A stretch of DNA of 8,800 nucleotides from Mageeibacillus sp. UBA5770 (lineage in GTDB: Bacteria; Bacillota_A; Clostridia; Saccharofermentanales; Saccharofermentanaceae). Every line of letters begins with the position of its first letter. Position 1 is the first letter of the stretch. Shown one piece after another: positions 1 to 6,228 of this stretch. Both the position numbers and the translations under genes were made by a program. Under the pieces are notes generated by a model. It worked only from the letters and a program-made list of their open reading frames with translations. It searched no databases and was not told where the DNA came from. The stretch spans positions 731-9,530 of the forward strand of contig DIEQ01000127.1 in assembly GCA_002418705.1 (NCBI GenBank), in the 5' to 3' direction.

Positions 1-708
1 CATCCGCTGTGCCATCGCGCGGGAGCCGCCTGCCGGTCTTCCGCCGTTGCCGGTCACAACCGTAGCGAGCGTATATGGCAGGATATTGGCACACTGTTCC
101 GACGGCAGTACAGACACAAGCGCGGTACGGATGGCATCGCTTTTGAAGCGCTTAACATAGTCGCCCAGTGACATATTCATTGATTTCATGATCTTCTGCT
201 GGCTTCCCATCGACCGCATCATTTTAATCATTTCGATCGGGCCCATAAGCTCTGGCGCATGCATCGGAATGGCGGCGTGAAAGCATGCCTGTGTCGCCGC
301 AAAAAGCTCCTCGAGAGGTTCTTTATCCTCAGGGGAGATCTCCAAAAGATGTGATTTAAGTTTTTCGAAATCTTTATACAGGTGTACGGTCCGGTCTCCC
401 GTATCAAGTACAACAAAACTTTCCGACTGGTATATTTTCACATTATCTGACAGGGCTCCGGTTTGACGCCACACTTTATTGAGCGGGTCATTTGGATTCG
501 TCCCTGTCAGCCAGTGGATGCATCCGTCGATATGGTAGCCCTTTCGGTCCCAGCCCATGCATTCACCGCCGGGAACTGCATTTTTCTCATATATTTCCGT
601 TGCATATCCCGCCTTCTGCGCATAAACACCTGCCGAAAGTCCGGAAATCCCTGCCCCGATTATAATCAGTTTCTTTTTGGCTGATTCAGAAGTTACTATC
701 TTTACCAT
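1..708 (-). CDS. FAD-dependent phytoene-desaturase-like oxidoreductase (N-terminal part; runs off the window)
   Basis: The first 236 residues are visible and the C-terminus lies beyond base 1. Seen: a Rossmann dinucleotide-binding fold near the N-terminus with G18-x-G20-x-x-G23, an acidic residue (E41) at the end of the second strand for the FAD ribose, a PGGEC turn (46-50), a DGCIHWLTG segment (61-69) and a GRPAGG segment near residue 223. This pattern is that of the CrtI/phytoene desaturase-like NAD(P)/FAD oxidoreductases, which are often about 500 residues long and common in anaerobic Bacillota, mostly with unknown substrates. Carotenoid synthesis should not be assumed. The start is supported by GGAGGG seven bases upstream of ATG, and a promoter and putative operator lie just upstream. 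It is separated from the PadR operon by a terminator, so it is its own transcription unit. The family is fairly sure; the substrate is unknown. Confidence 0.85.
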   Translation of the reverse strand, partial: MVKIVTSESAKKKLIIIGAGISGLSAGVYAQKAGYATEIYEKNAVPGGECMGWDRKGYHIDGCIHWLTGTNPNDPLNKVWRQTGALSDNVKIYQSESFVVLDTGDRTVHLYKDFEKLKSHLLEISPEDKEPLEELFAATQACFHAAIPMHAPELMGPIEMIKMMRSMGSQQKIMKSMNMSLGDYVKRFKSDAIRTALVSVLPSEQCANILPYTLATVVTGNGGRPAGGSRAMAQRM

Positions 709-762
709 GAATTTGCCCTCCGCAAAATGAACGGAACCTGTTTTCGTGGTTGAATTGCGCAT

Positions 763-786
763 TTCACTGATCGTTCGTTCAATGAA
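763..786. promoter_or_regulatory. Imperfect 24-bp palindrome at the transcription start, probable repressor operator
   Basis: Bases 763-786 form an imperfect dyad: TTCA at the left end mirrors TGAA at the right, TGA (768-770) mirrors TCA (779-781), and two CG pairs flank the centre. It directly abuts the -10 box and covers the expected transcription start. Such TGAnCG-nn-CGnTCA dyads resemble operators of TetR-family repressors (inference). No tetR gene is visible in the window, so the regulator is unidentified. Confidence 0.5.
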
Positions 787-815
787 ATTATCGCAGAGTC
801 ATATGTTCCTGTCAA
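787..815 (-). promoter_or_regulatory. Sigma-A-type promoter of the FAD oxidoreductase gene
   Basis: On the minus strand a perfect -35 TTGACA (810-815) is followed by a 17-bp spacer and a -10 GATAAT (787-792). Transcription would start near base 780, giving a leader of about 70 nt before the ATG at 708. It lies just beyond the terminator of the PadR operon and so drives the oxidoreductase independently. Confidence 0.8.
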
Positions 816-835
816 TAACAATTTGTATTTTTTAA

Positions 836-883
836 GAATAAGAAAAAGGCCTCCCGGATACAGCGTGCTGCCTCCGAAAAGCC
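836..883 (-). terminator. Intrinsic terminator of the PadR-HAAS operon
   Basis: Read on the minus strand, an 11-bp stem (881-883 side GGCTTTTCGGA pairing with TCCGGGAGGCC, using several G-U pairs) is capped by a small inner CAG/CTG stem with loop CACG, and is followed by TTTTTCTTATT. The G-U pairs become mismatches on the plus strand, so it works in the minus direction. It lies about 40 bp past the last gene of the operon. Confidence 0.75.
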
Positions 884-922
884 GTCTTCCTTTATATTCA
901 GGGGGGCGTAAATGATTCGTTA

Positions 923-1327
923 TTATCCCATCGTTGTTTCAATAGAAACAGAAGGATCGGTTGATACATACTCCTCGCCGCCGATTTTGACATGGACCTT
1001 GTCGGTGTCCTCATCCACAGTTATGTTTATCCCCGGCAAAAAAACTTCAACCTCTTCACCGTCGACAAACACATGAAGGAATGGAAGATCAACCTCTACG
1101 GTTTCATCGGATGCATACATATCAGCTTCTGAGTCATCGCGATAGTCATACGTATCACAGCCCCAGAACGAGTCTTCATCCCACACAAATTCATGGCCGT
1201 TTACCGTCGTCTGAGCCAAATTAATTCCCAGGTCAGCAACCATCACAGCGGCAGCTGAGATACATATTATCGCACCGATTGTGCACAGTACACCTGTTAT
1301 GATGAGCACAATACTTGATTTTTTCAT
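923..1327 (-). CDS. Small acidic membrane-anchored protein, third gene of the PadR-HAAS operon
   Basis: 134 residues. Seen: a positively charged start (MKK), one long hydrophobic segment (about 5-31) that could be an uncleaved membrane anchor, then a strongly acidic extracytoplasmic domain rich in D and E. The second half alternates hydrophobic and charged residues and contains two similar strand-turn units (HVFVDGEEVEV near 85 and HVKIGGEEYVS near 112), suggesting a small beta structure. I recognise no family. In related operons the gene after the DUF1700 protein often encodes a DUF4097 beta-helix protein, and this could be a short analogue (inference). AAGGAG precedes the ATG by about nine bases. 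It starts 24 bp after the DUF1700 gene and is followed by the operon terminator. Confidence 0.7.
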   Translation of the reverse strand: MKKSSIVLIITGVLCTIGAIICISAAAVMVADLGINLAQTTVNGHEFVWDEDSFWGCDTYDYRDDSEADMYASDETVEVDLPFLHVFVDGEEVEVFLPGINITVDEDTDKVHVKIGGEEYVSTDPSVSIETTMG

Positions 1328-1351
1328 AACTTTTGTCTCCTTCTTTGTGTA

Positions 1352-2032
1352 TTAGAATCCTTCGTTGTAGATCTTCTTATTCCAGTTGACGTATGCTTTG
1401 GTGCCGATGATGGACCATTTTGTCACAAAGTAGTTCAGGATACCGGAGGCTGCGGCCAGCAGTACACCTGCCAATCCGGAGAGTACAAGGATCGGGATCC
1501 ACTCGCCGGTCACTGCAGCAATAGAAATAAAGGCTCCTATACCGCCGATCAGGAGGGAGATCGAAACACACCAGAAAGAAAGCAGTGTGCTGTATATGGT
1601 TATGGCAATCCACCAGGCCACAAGCAGATTGAACAGGATCACGAAAAGTCTCGGGCCGGTAAGGTCTTTTACCTGAGCCGGTGCCGGTGAAGACGGCGTG
1701 GCTGAGGCATTGCCGGGATTACCCTGTGCGCCTGAAGCTGCCGGCATAACCGCCGGGCGGTTCACAGCTGCGGCAGCCGCGGCTGCTGCGGCTGCTGTGT
1801 GGGCAGCCGATTCTTTCATTGTGTGTCCGATGTCTTCAAGATCTTCGTCAAAATAGGTGCCGGCGACAGACAGCGGATCTCCGAGCTCGGCGGATATTTC
1901 GTGCTCCGTTTTTCCCTGCGAGAGCCCTATCGAAAAATGTTCTTCAAAGTCTCTGGCTATGTCCGATATGTCCGTTTCGGGTAAGGTGTGCAGTGCACGC
2001 CTGAGCGTTGCAAGATACTCTTCTCTGGTCAT
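1352..2032 (-). CDS. DUF1700 / HAAS-domain membrane protein
   Basis: 226 residues. The first ~65 (MTREEYLATLRRAL to GDPLSVAGTYF) match the HAAS/DUF1700 signalling domain, a helical module found next to PadR regulators in Bacillota. A low-complexity linker follows: ten alanines (80-89), then a Pro/Ser/Ala/Gly-rich stretch to about 120. The C-terminal half has three to four hydrophobic segments (about 127-150, 152-174, 178-203). The family is thought to pass an envelope or stress signal to the PadR protein, but the mechanism is not established. The start codon overlaps the padR stop as ATGA (2029-2032), with a G-rich Shine-Dalgarno inside the padR end, so translation is probably coupled. The alanine run uses mixed GCN codons, so it is not a simple DNA repeat. 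Confidence 0.88.
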   Translation of the reverse strand: MTREEYLATLRRALHTLPETDISDIARDFEEHFSIGLSQGKTEHEISAELGDPLSVAGTYFDEDLEDIGHTMKESAAHTAAAAAAAAAAVNRPAVMPAASGAQGNPGNASATPSSPAPAQVKDLTGPRLFVILFNLLVAWWIAITIYSTLLSFWCVSISLLIGGIGAFISIAAVTGEWIPILVLSGLAGVLLAAASGILNYFVTKWSIIGTKAYVNWNKKIYNEGF

Positions 2033-2346
2033 TGTACATCCCCCCCTACAATTTTATTAACACTTCTCGAAAAAGTCAGCCACTCCTGCTGCAGGCTGAC
2101 AAGTGTTTTTTTGCCAAGTCCCGTCAGTGTGTAATACTTTCTGGGCGGGCCGCTCTGCGATTCCTGCAGATACGTTGTGACCATCCCGTCCGTCGCGAGC
2201 TTCCTCAGAATCGGGTACACTGTCCCATCCGATATCTGTATGATCTCTGAAAGCGTGTTGGCCAGTTCATATCCATATTGGTCGCTCTCTTTGAGCATGG
2301 AAAGGACACACAGGTCAAGTACGCCCTTCTTGAATTGTACATTCAT
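2029..2346 (-). CDS. PadR-family transcriptional regulator
   Basis: 105 residues, the usual size of the short (PadR-s1-like) members. The winged-helix domain spans about 7-80: YGYEL near 25, the recognition-helix signature SDGTVYPILRKL (39-50), then the wing GPPRKYYTLTGLGKK (66-80). A short C-terminal helix (about 81-100) would form the dimer. PadR proteins are usually repressors that control their own operon and respond to small molecules or stress. It is the first gene of a minus-strand operon with the DUF1700 protein, whose start overlaps its stop. GGAGG stands seven bases before the ATG. The divergent protease gene shares its upstream region, so it may be a target. Confidence 0.93.
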   Translation of the reverse strand: MNVQFKKGVLDLCVLSMLKESDQYGYELANTLSEIIQISDGTVYPILRKLATDGMVTTYLQESQSGPPRKYYTLTGLGKKTLVSLQQEWLTFSRSVNKIVGGDVQ

Positions 2347-2387
2347 AGCAATTCCTCCTTTTTGGTATTGTCTATTCTATAGTAGTG

Positions 2388-2416
2388 ATCTTATGCCAGT
2401 ACCGTCTTTAAGTCAA
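2388..2416 (-). promoter_or_regulatory. Promoter of the padR operon
   Basis: Minus-strand -35 TTGACT (2411-2416), a 17-bp spacer and -10 TAAGAT (2388-2393). Transcription would begin near base 2381, about 35 nt before the padR start codon. It lies back to back with the promoter of the divergent protease gene. Confidence 0.65.
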
Positions 2417-2429
2417 TAGCCAATTTACA

Positions 2430-2453
2430 GTATTTTGAAATATTTTTAAATAC
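2430..2453. repeat. Inverted repeat GTATTT-12-AAATAC between the divergent promoters
   Basis: GTATTT (2430-2435) and AAATAC (2448-2453) are perfect inverted copies separated by 12 bp. The element is AT-rich and sits almost exactly midway between the two -35 boxes (14 bp from one, 12 bp from the other), as expected for a shared regulator site, perhaps PadR. AT-rich chance symmetry cannot be excluded. Confidence 0.35.
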
Positions 2454-2464
2454 AGGCAAAAAAG

Positions 2465-2503
2465 TTGACTTTTTCTGCTTTCTTGTTATATTATCCATAT
2501 AAC
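2465..2503 (+). promoter_or_regulatory. Promoter of the YhfC-family gene, with a palindrome over the -10 region
   Basis: -35 TTGACT (2465-2470), 16-bp spacer and -10 TATATT (2487-2492); TATTAT at 2489-2494 is an alternative with 18-bp spacing. A perfect 7-bp inverted repeat, GTTATAT-TATCC-ATATAAC (2485-2503), covers the -10 box. A protein bound there would block the promoter (inference). Confidence 0.6.
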
Positions 2504-2540
2504 AGATAGAACATTTTTTGACGCTGATCAGGAGGATCAT

Positions 2541-3383
2541 ATGGTAAGTATTTTCACGATACTCGCTCTTTGTTTTTCGCTTCTTGCCTGCTTTGCATTT
2601 CCGATTATTCTATGTATCGTATTCATGAGAAAGACCCGGCCCGGTGCCCTGCCATTGATTATGGGCATTATTGTCTTTATCGTATTTGCGCTGATCTTAG
2701 AACAGATAATGCATTGGGCATTTCTCATTGCCATACCGCAGACCAAATCCATTCTTGGCAGCAATATCTGGCTGTATGCAACATACGGCGGACTGGCAGC
2801 CGGTATTTTTGAAGAAGTCGGCCGCTTCTTTGCTTTCAAATTTTTCCTGAAAAAGAAAACAATGTGGAAGCACGGCGTGACATATGGAATCGGGCACGGC
2901 GGCATTGAAGCCCTTCTCATTGTTTTCCCAGTCATTCTGAACAGCTTGATTTACGCCGTCCTCATCAACTCAGGATCTTTCGACGCCATGCTCAGTCCGC
3001 TCCCCCAGGCTACAGTCGATGTTCTTTTAAAGACCAAAGACGCCCTGCTGAGTGAGCCTTCCTGGTACTTTGCCCTTGGCGGATTAGAACGCATTTTTAC
3101 CATTACGATTCAGATTGCCCTGTCACTTCTTGTACTCTATGCGGTTTCAAAGAAAAAGTACGCTTTTTTCTTCCTGGCGATTCTTCTGCATGCTGCTCTT
3201 GATTTCCCTGCAGCACTCGCACAGGGAGGCATCCTTCCGATATATGCTGTTGAAGGAATCGTAGCAGTCTGCGCCGCCGTCTCCCTTATCTTTATCCTGA
3301 AGTCCAAAAACCTCTTTGCAGCGATTCCGGAAGTCAATGTTCCCAGAGAACCGGAGAAGTTGGAACAGCAGGAGCAGGAGTAG
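2541..3383 (+). CDS. YhfC-family intramembrane (glutamic-type) protease
   Basis: 280 residues, normal for the YhfC family (formerly DUF2324), a polytopic membrane family related to the CAAX-protease/Rce1 (ABI) clan. Seen: hydrophobic segments at about 3-28, 37-63, 75-98, 115-142, 184-201, 207-227 and 231-253. The likely catalytic motifs are FEEVGR (90-95), GHGGIEA (118-124), an E183 in GGLERIF, and LLHAALDFP (215-223) with H217 and D221. In the clan, paired glutamates and histidines in membrane helices form the active site. The substrate is unknown; roles in stress or peptide export and immunity are known only for relatives. The C-terminal tail (264-280) is charged and Glu/Gln-rich. AGGAGG stands five bases before the ATG. 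Single-gene unit, divergent from padR and ended by a strong terminator. Confidence 0.88.
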   Translation: MVSIFTILALCFSLLACFAFPIILCIVFMRKTRPGALPLIMGIIVFIVFALILEQIMHWAFLIAIPQTKSILGSNIWLYATYGGLAAGIFEEVGRFFAFKFFLKKKTMWKHGVTYGIGHGGIEALLIVFPVILNSLIYAVLINSGSFDAMLSPLPQATVDVLLKTKDALLSEPSWYFALGGLERIFTITIQIALSLLVLYAVSKKKYAFFFLAILLHAALDFPAALAQGGILPIYAVEGIVAVCAAVSLIFILKSKNLFAAIPEVNVPREPEKLEQQEQE

Positions 3384-3411
3384 CTGCAGTTATAAATTTT
3401 CGCATAAAGAT

Positions 3412-3447
3412 AAGGCACTGCGGATTTTCATTCACAGTGCCTTTTTT
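3412..3447 (+). terminator. Intrinsic terminator after the YhfC-family gene, probably two-way
   Basis: A perfect 9-bp stem, AAGGCACTG (3412-3420) with CAGTGCCTT (3435-3443), has a 14-nt loop and runs into six T residues (3442-3447). On the minus strand the same stem is followed by TATCTTTATG, a weaker U-rich tail, so it may also end the converging dCMP deaminase transcript. Confidence 0.85.
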
Positions 3448-3484
3448 AATCCATATTTTTAATCTTTTTATGTGGGCCTATAAC

Positions 3485-3964
3485 TCAGACTTTGATAACA
3501 AGCTCACGTCCTGTCGGTTCATATGCCCTGTATGCGACACCTGCTGCATCCATCATGCGGCGGGCAGCAACAAATAAATCGTCTCCCGCATATTTGTCAG
3601 ACAGGTAAATAACCTCTTTAATTCCTTTTTGAATCATCGCTTTGGTACATTCGGCACATGGGAAAAGGGTCGTGTATACGATGCTTCCGCGCAGATCGCT
3701 GTGACCGCTGTTCAGGATGGCATTCATTTCCGCATGGCAGACATACAGATACTTGGTATCGAGAGGGCTGCCTTCCCGCTCCCACGGAAACTCATCATCC
3801 GAACAGCCGCTGGGCATCCCGTTATAGCCTACGGTTAAAATGCGTTTTTCAGGGCTTACGATGCAGGCACCGACCTGTGTTCCGGGATCTTTGCTCCTGT
3901 GCGCAGACATCAGGGCTATACCCATAAAATATTCATCCCAGCTGACATAATCTGTTCTCTTCAT
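3485..3964 (-). CDS. dCMP deaminase (deoxycytidylate deaminase, ComEB-like)
   Basis: 159 residues, the usual size. Converts dCMP to dUMP in the cytoplasm, feeding thymidylate synthesis. Seen: the SKDPGTQVGACIV substrate segment (24-36), the zinc-site motif C-H77-A-E79-M-N (E79 the proton shuttle), and PC103-AE-C106 giving the other two zinc ligands. YNGMPSG (47-53) is also typical of the dCMP rather than the free-cytidine deaminases. GGAGG stands eight bases before the ATG. No convincing promoter was found in the 99 bp upstream, although TATACT near 3999 could serve as a -10. The gene converges with the YhfC-family gene and shares its terminator. The broken radical SAM gene lies upstream on the same strand with no functional link apparent. 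Confidence 0.93.
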   Translation of the reverse strand: MKRTDYVSWDEYFMGIALMSAHRSKDPGTQVGACIVSPEKRILTVGYNGMPSGCSDDEFPWEREGSPLDTKYLYVCHAEMNAILNSGHSDLRGSIVYTTLFPCAECTKAMIQKGIKEVIYLSDKYAGDDLFVAARRMMDAAGVAYRAYEPTGRELVIKV

Positions 3965-4063
3965 ATGGCATGCCTCCGTGTGCTTTTTATAACAGTATAC
4001 TTGATTTGCATTATCCCGGACTATATGCCGGTGAGAAATCCGTATTATTTCTGATTACTCTGA

Positions 4064-4674
4064 TCACGCCAGAAAGAATTCCGGATTCATTTTCTCAAGG
4101 CGCATCCTGTACTGTCTTTTCAGGAAGGTCTCATCCTTTTTGCTGAACAGCTCGTTCGCAGCTAAGTCCGCATATTTTATCAGCATCTGTTCGTGCGCAC
4201 AGGTAAAGGGTGAGACCTGGCTGATCATGCCCGTCTGCTGCTTATTCATACAGCAGCAATTGAATTTGCATCGGTTTTTGAGTGCGCATGAAGAACAGCT
4301 CGCTGGTTCGTTTTTTCCTTCTGCTATGACACGGGAAAGATGATTGGAAAGGACTCCGCTGTATACATCGCCCATGCGGTACTGCGGTTCCCCGACAATT
4401 TGAACTGGAATTTGTGGCCGGTGTCCGTGTTAATCCGGCTGCAGTAATCAACCGTTTTCTCGATCAATTCCCGCATCAGAAGCGGTTCGCCGCCGAAAAA
4501 ACATATGCCTGTATGCGCCGCGTCACCTTTGGCAAGGACCCCCTCGCCGCCGTTCACGGATAGGTCAATCGCTTTTCGAGCTGTCTCTTCTGTCATAAAC
4601 GCAGGACTGCGCGTCTGGAAGCAATATTTGCAGGCCAGGTTGCAGGCATCCGTCATATGAAATGTCATATTCAT
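4064..4674 (-). pseudogene. Radical SAM/SPASM-domain enzyme, internally deleted and frameshifted
   Basis: Two pieces of one gene lie in different frames. The N-terminal piece (4674 down to about 4395) has the radical SAM cluster motif C11-xxx-C15-xx-C18 and FFGGEPL near 59-65, ending in GHKFQFKL, where families of this type normally continue with a TTNG strand. The reading then shifts and stops at 4324. The C-terminal piece is open from about 4427 and reads IVGEPQYRMGDVYSG and then a cysteine-rich SPASM-like tail (CSSCALKNRC, then CCC and a later C) down to 4064. Together they give about 200 residues, whereas such maturases are usually about 370-450. So the rest of the barrel and the start of the SPASM domain are missing and the join is out of frame. 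Relatives modify peptides or sulfatases; which one this was cannot be told. The GGAGA ribosome site is still present. Almost certainly inactive. Confidence 0.85.
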
Positions 4675-4775
4675 ATCATTTTGTCTCCGGCCAATGCCGT
4701 GTTCTGTGATACAGGTAAAATTCAGCAGTTCATTACCGGAGTATTTGACTCTTTATCAGGCATTCTGCGAATTCG

Positions 4776-4819
4776 TATGGAAAAGTTCATAAATGCGAAA
4801 AAACACCTATGGAAAAGTT
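4776..4819. repeat. 12-bp direct repeat TATGGAAAAGTT, two copies 32 bp apart
   Basis: Identical copies at 4776-4787 and 4808-4819. The second runs to the first base of the -35 box of the ATPase promoter, and the 32-bp period is about three helical turns, so a protein could bind both on the same face. Possible tandem regulator sites. The rest of the 203-bp gap (4675-4877) shows no other gene, RNA or terminator that I can support. Confidence 0.45.
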
Positions 4820-4847
4820 TGAAAAAATCATCAAAAAGGCATATACT
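4819..4847 (+). promoter_or_regulatory. Promoter of the AAA ATPase / TM2 gene pair
   Basis: -35 TTGAAA (4819-4824), 17-bp spacer and -10 TATACT (4842-4847). Transcription would start near 4854, leaving a leader of about 25 nt that contains the GAGGG ribosome site (4865-4869). Confidence 0.7.
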
Positions 4848-4877
4848 GTGTTTGTGCAACAAAAGAGGGTGTAGTAT

Positions 4878-6191
4878 ATGCGCAGAATAATTTTTGAAGA
4901 TTTGCTGAAATGGAAAGAAAGTAAACGACGCAAGCCGTTGTTGATAAATGGCGCGCGTCAGGTTGGAAAGACGTATGCCGTAATGGAATTCGGACGCAAT
5001 CATTATGAAAACGTGGTGTGCCTGAATTTTGAAAGCGCACCTCGGCTGGCAGAACTGTTTGATGACAGTATCAGTCCATCGGATCTGATAAAAAAAATCG
5101 AGGTCTTCTTTTCTGTCGCGGTCAAACCGGATACGACGCTGCTCTTTTTTGATGAGGTTCAGCTATGTAACAGAGCCCTGACTTCGTTGAAATATTTCAA
5201 TGAAGAGGCCAACCAGTATCATATTATTGCAGCAGGAAGTCTGTTGGGAATTGCTCTCAACAGGAAGGATTTTTCATTTCCGGTTGGAAAAGTAAATATG
5301 CTGAACGTCTATCCGATGAATTTTGAAGAATTCCTTTGGGCGAACGGCAAAGAACAGATGATTCCGCTCATTGAAGAAAGCTTTTCCGGAAACACAAAGA
5401 TGCAGAATGTTTTCCACGATACCTTAATGGAGTTGTATCGGACCTATCTGGGGATCGGAGGAATGCCGGAAGTCGTTGGCGAGTATATTGCAGCAGGTTC
5501 CTTTCTGCAATCCGAAAATACGATATCCGAAATATACAACAGCTATATTACGGATATTACCAAACACGCAGATCATAAGCAGGTCATGAAGATCATTGGG
5601 TGTTTTGATTCTGTAGGAAATCAATTAGCAAAGCCAAATCAAAAATTCAAGTATAGTCTTGTGAAGCCAAAAGCGACTTCGTCCTATTTTGAAGATGCCA
5701 TCGACTGGCTGAAATATGCACGGATGGTGCTTCCGTGTTATCGTCTTGAACATGTAGAGCAGCCTCTTGTCATGAGCAGAAACAATGATTTTTTCAAGCT
5801 CTATTTATGCGATGTGGGCATACTTCGAAGTATGATGAAGGTATCCATTAAGGACGTCGTTCTTGGAGATTTTGACAGTATTTTTTCCGGGATTCTGGCC
5901 GAAAATTATGTCGCCTGTGAATTCTTTTCACAGGATCAGGAACTATTCTATTGGAGCAGCGGAAATACTGCAGAGGTAGATTATGTGATCAGGATACATG
6001 GGGCTTATATTCCGGTTGAAGTAAAAGCGAACAGGCACAACCGTTCAAAAAGCTTGAACGAATATATAGGCAAATATCATCCCGAATATGCCATTCGGAT
6101 TTCCGGAAAGAACTTCGGTTTTGAAAACGGAATCAAAAGTATCCCTTTATATGCAGCATTTTGTCTGGCCAGATCCTTATCAGAAGATTAA
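4878..6191 (+). CDS. AAA-family ATPase with DUF4143 C-terminal domain
   Basis: 437 residues, typical for the AAA_14 + DUF4143 family. Seen: Walker A GARQVGKT (25-32), Walker B LLFFDEVQ (88-95), an IIAAGSLLG segment (116-124) typical of the family, and a middle region with YPMNFEEFL (145-153) and GGMPEVV (194-200). The C-terminus has AENYVACEFF (341-350), then AEVDYVI (365-371) and IPVEVKA (378-384). The spacing of D368 and E381-x-K383 is that of a PD-(D/E)XK nuclease-type core. The family is common and mobile in anaerobes, but its cellular role is not established and DNA cleavage has not been shown to my knowledge. GAGGG lies eight bases before the ATG. The gene looks more AT-rich than the aspartase/hydF genes (by eye). 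It is followed 37 bp later by the triple-TM2 gene. Confidence 0.92.
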   Translation: MRRIIFEDLLKWKESKRRKPLLINGARQVGKTYAVMEFGRNHYENVVCLNFESAPRLAELFDDSISPSDLIKKIEVFFSVAVKPDTTLLFFDEVQLCNRALTSLKYFNEEANQYHIIAAGSLLGIALNRKDFSFPVGKVNMLNVYPMNFEEFLWANGKEQMIPLIEESFSGNTKMQNVFHDTLMELYRTYLGIGGMPEVVGEYIAAGSFLQSENTISEIYNSYITDITKHADHKQVMKIIGCFDSVGNQLAKPNQKFKYSLVKPKATSSYFEDAIDWLKYARMVLPCYRLEHVEQPLVMSRNNDFFKLYLCDVGILRSMMKVSIKDVVLGDFDSIFSGILAENYVACEFFSQDQELFYWSSGNTAEVDYVIRIHGAYIPVEVKANRHNRSKSLNEYIGKYHPEYAIRISGKNFGFENGIKSIPLYAAFCLARSLSED

Positions 6192-6228
6192 AATGAAAAA
6201 CAAACATGAATAACGGAGGGCTCATCTA

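Noticed and set aside
463..684. Plus-strand open frame of 73 codons
   Set aside because: It lies wholly antisense to the FAD oxidoreductase, which has clear family motifs and codon-level coherence; no ribosome site was seen.
4006..4063. CCGG-8-CCGG and AGAAAT-7-ATTTCT hairpins after the radical SAM remnant
   Set aside because: Neither is followed by a T tract in the transcript direction, so they are not supportable terminators; no riboswitch or RNA fold was recognised.
4324..4674. Treating the 116-codon N-terminal radical SAM piece as a stand-alone small enzyme
   Set aside because: It ends within the barrel and its last ~20 residues are out-of-frame reading of the SPASM-side sequence, so it cannot form a complete fold.
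4657..4890. 77-codon plus-strand open frame overlapping the ATPase start, and a 21-codon frame from 4809
   Set aside because: No good ribosome site. The region holds the promoter and repeats, and the 'MEKF' starts come from the 12-bp direct repeat. The peptides have no recognisable features.
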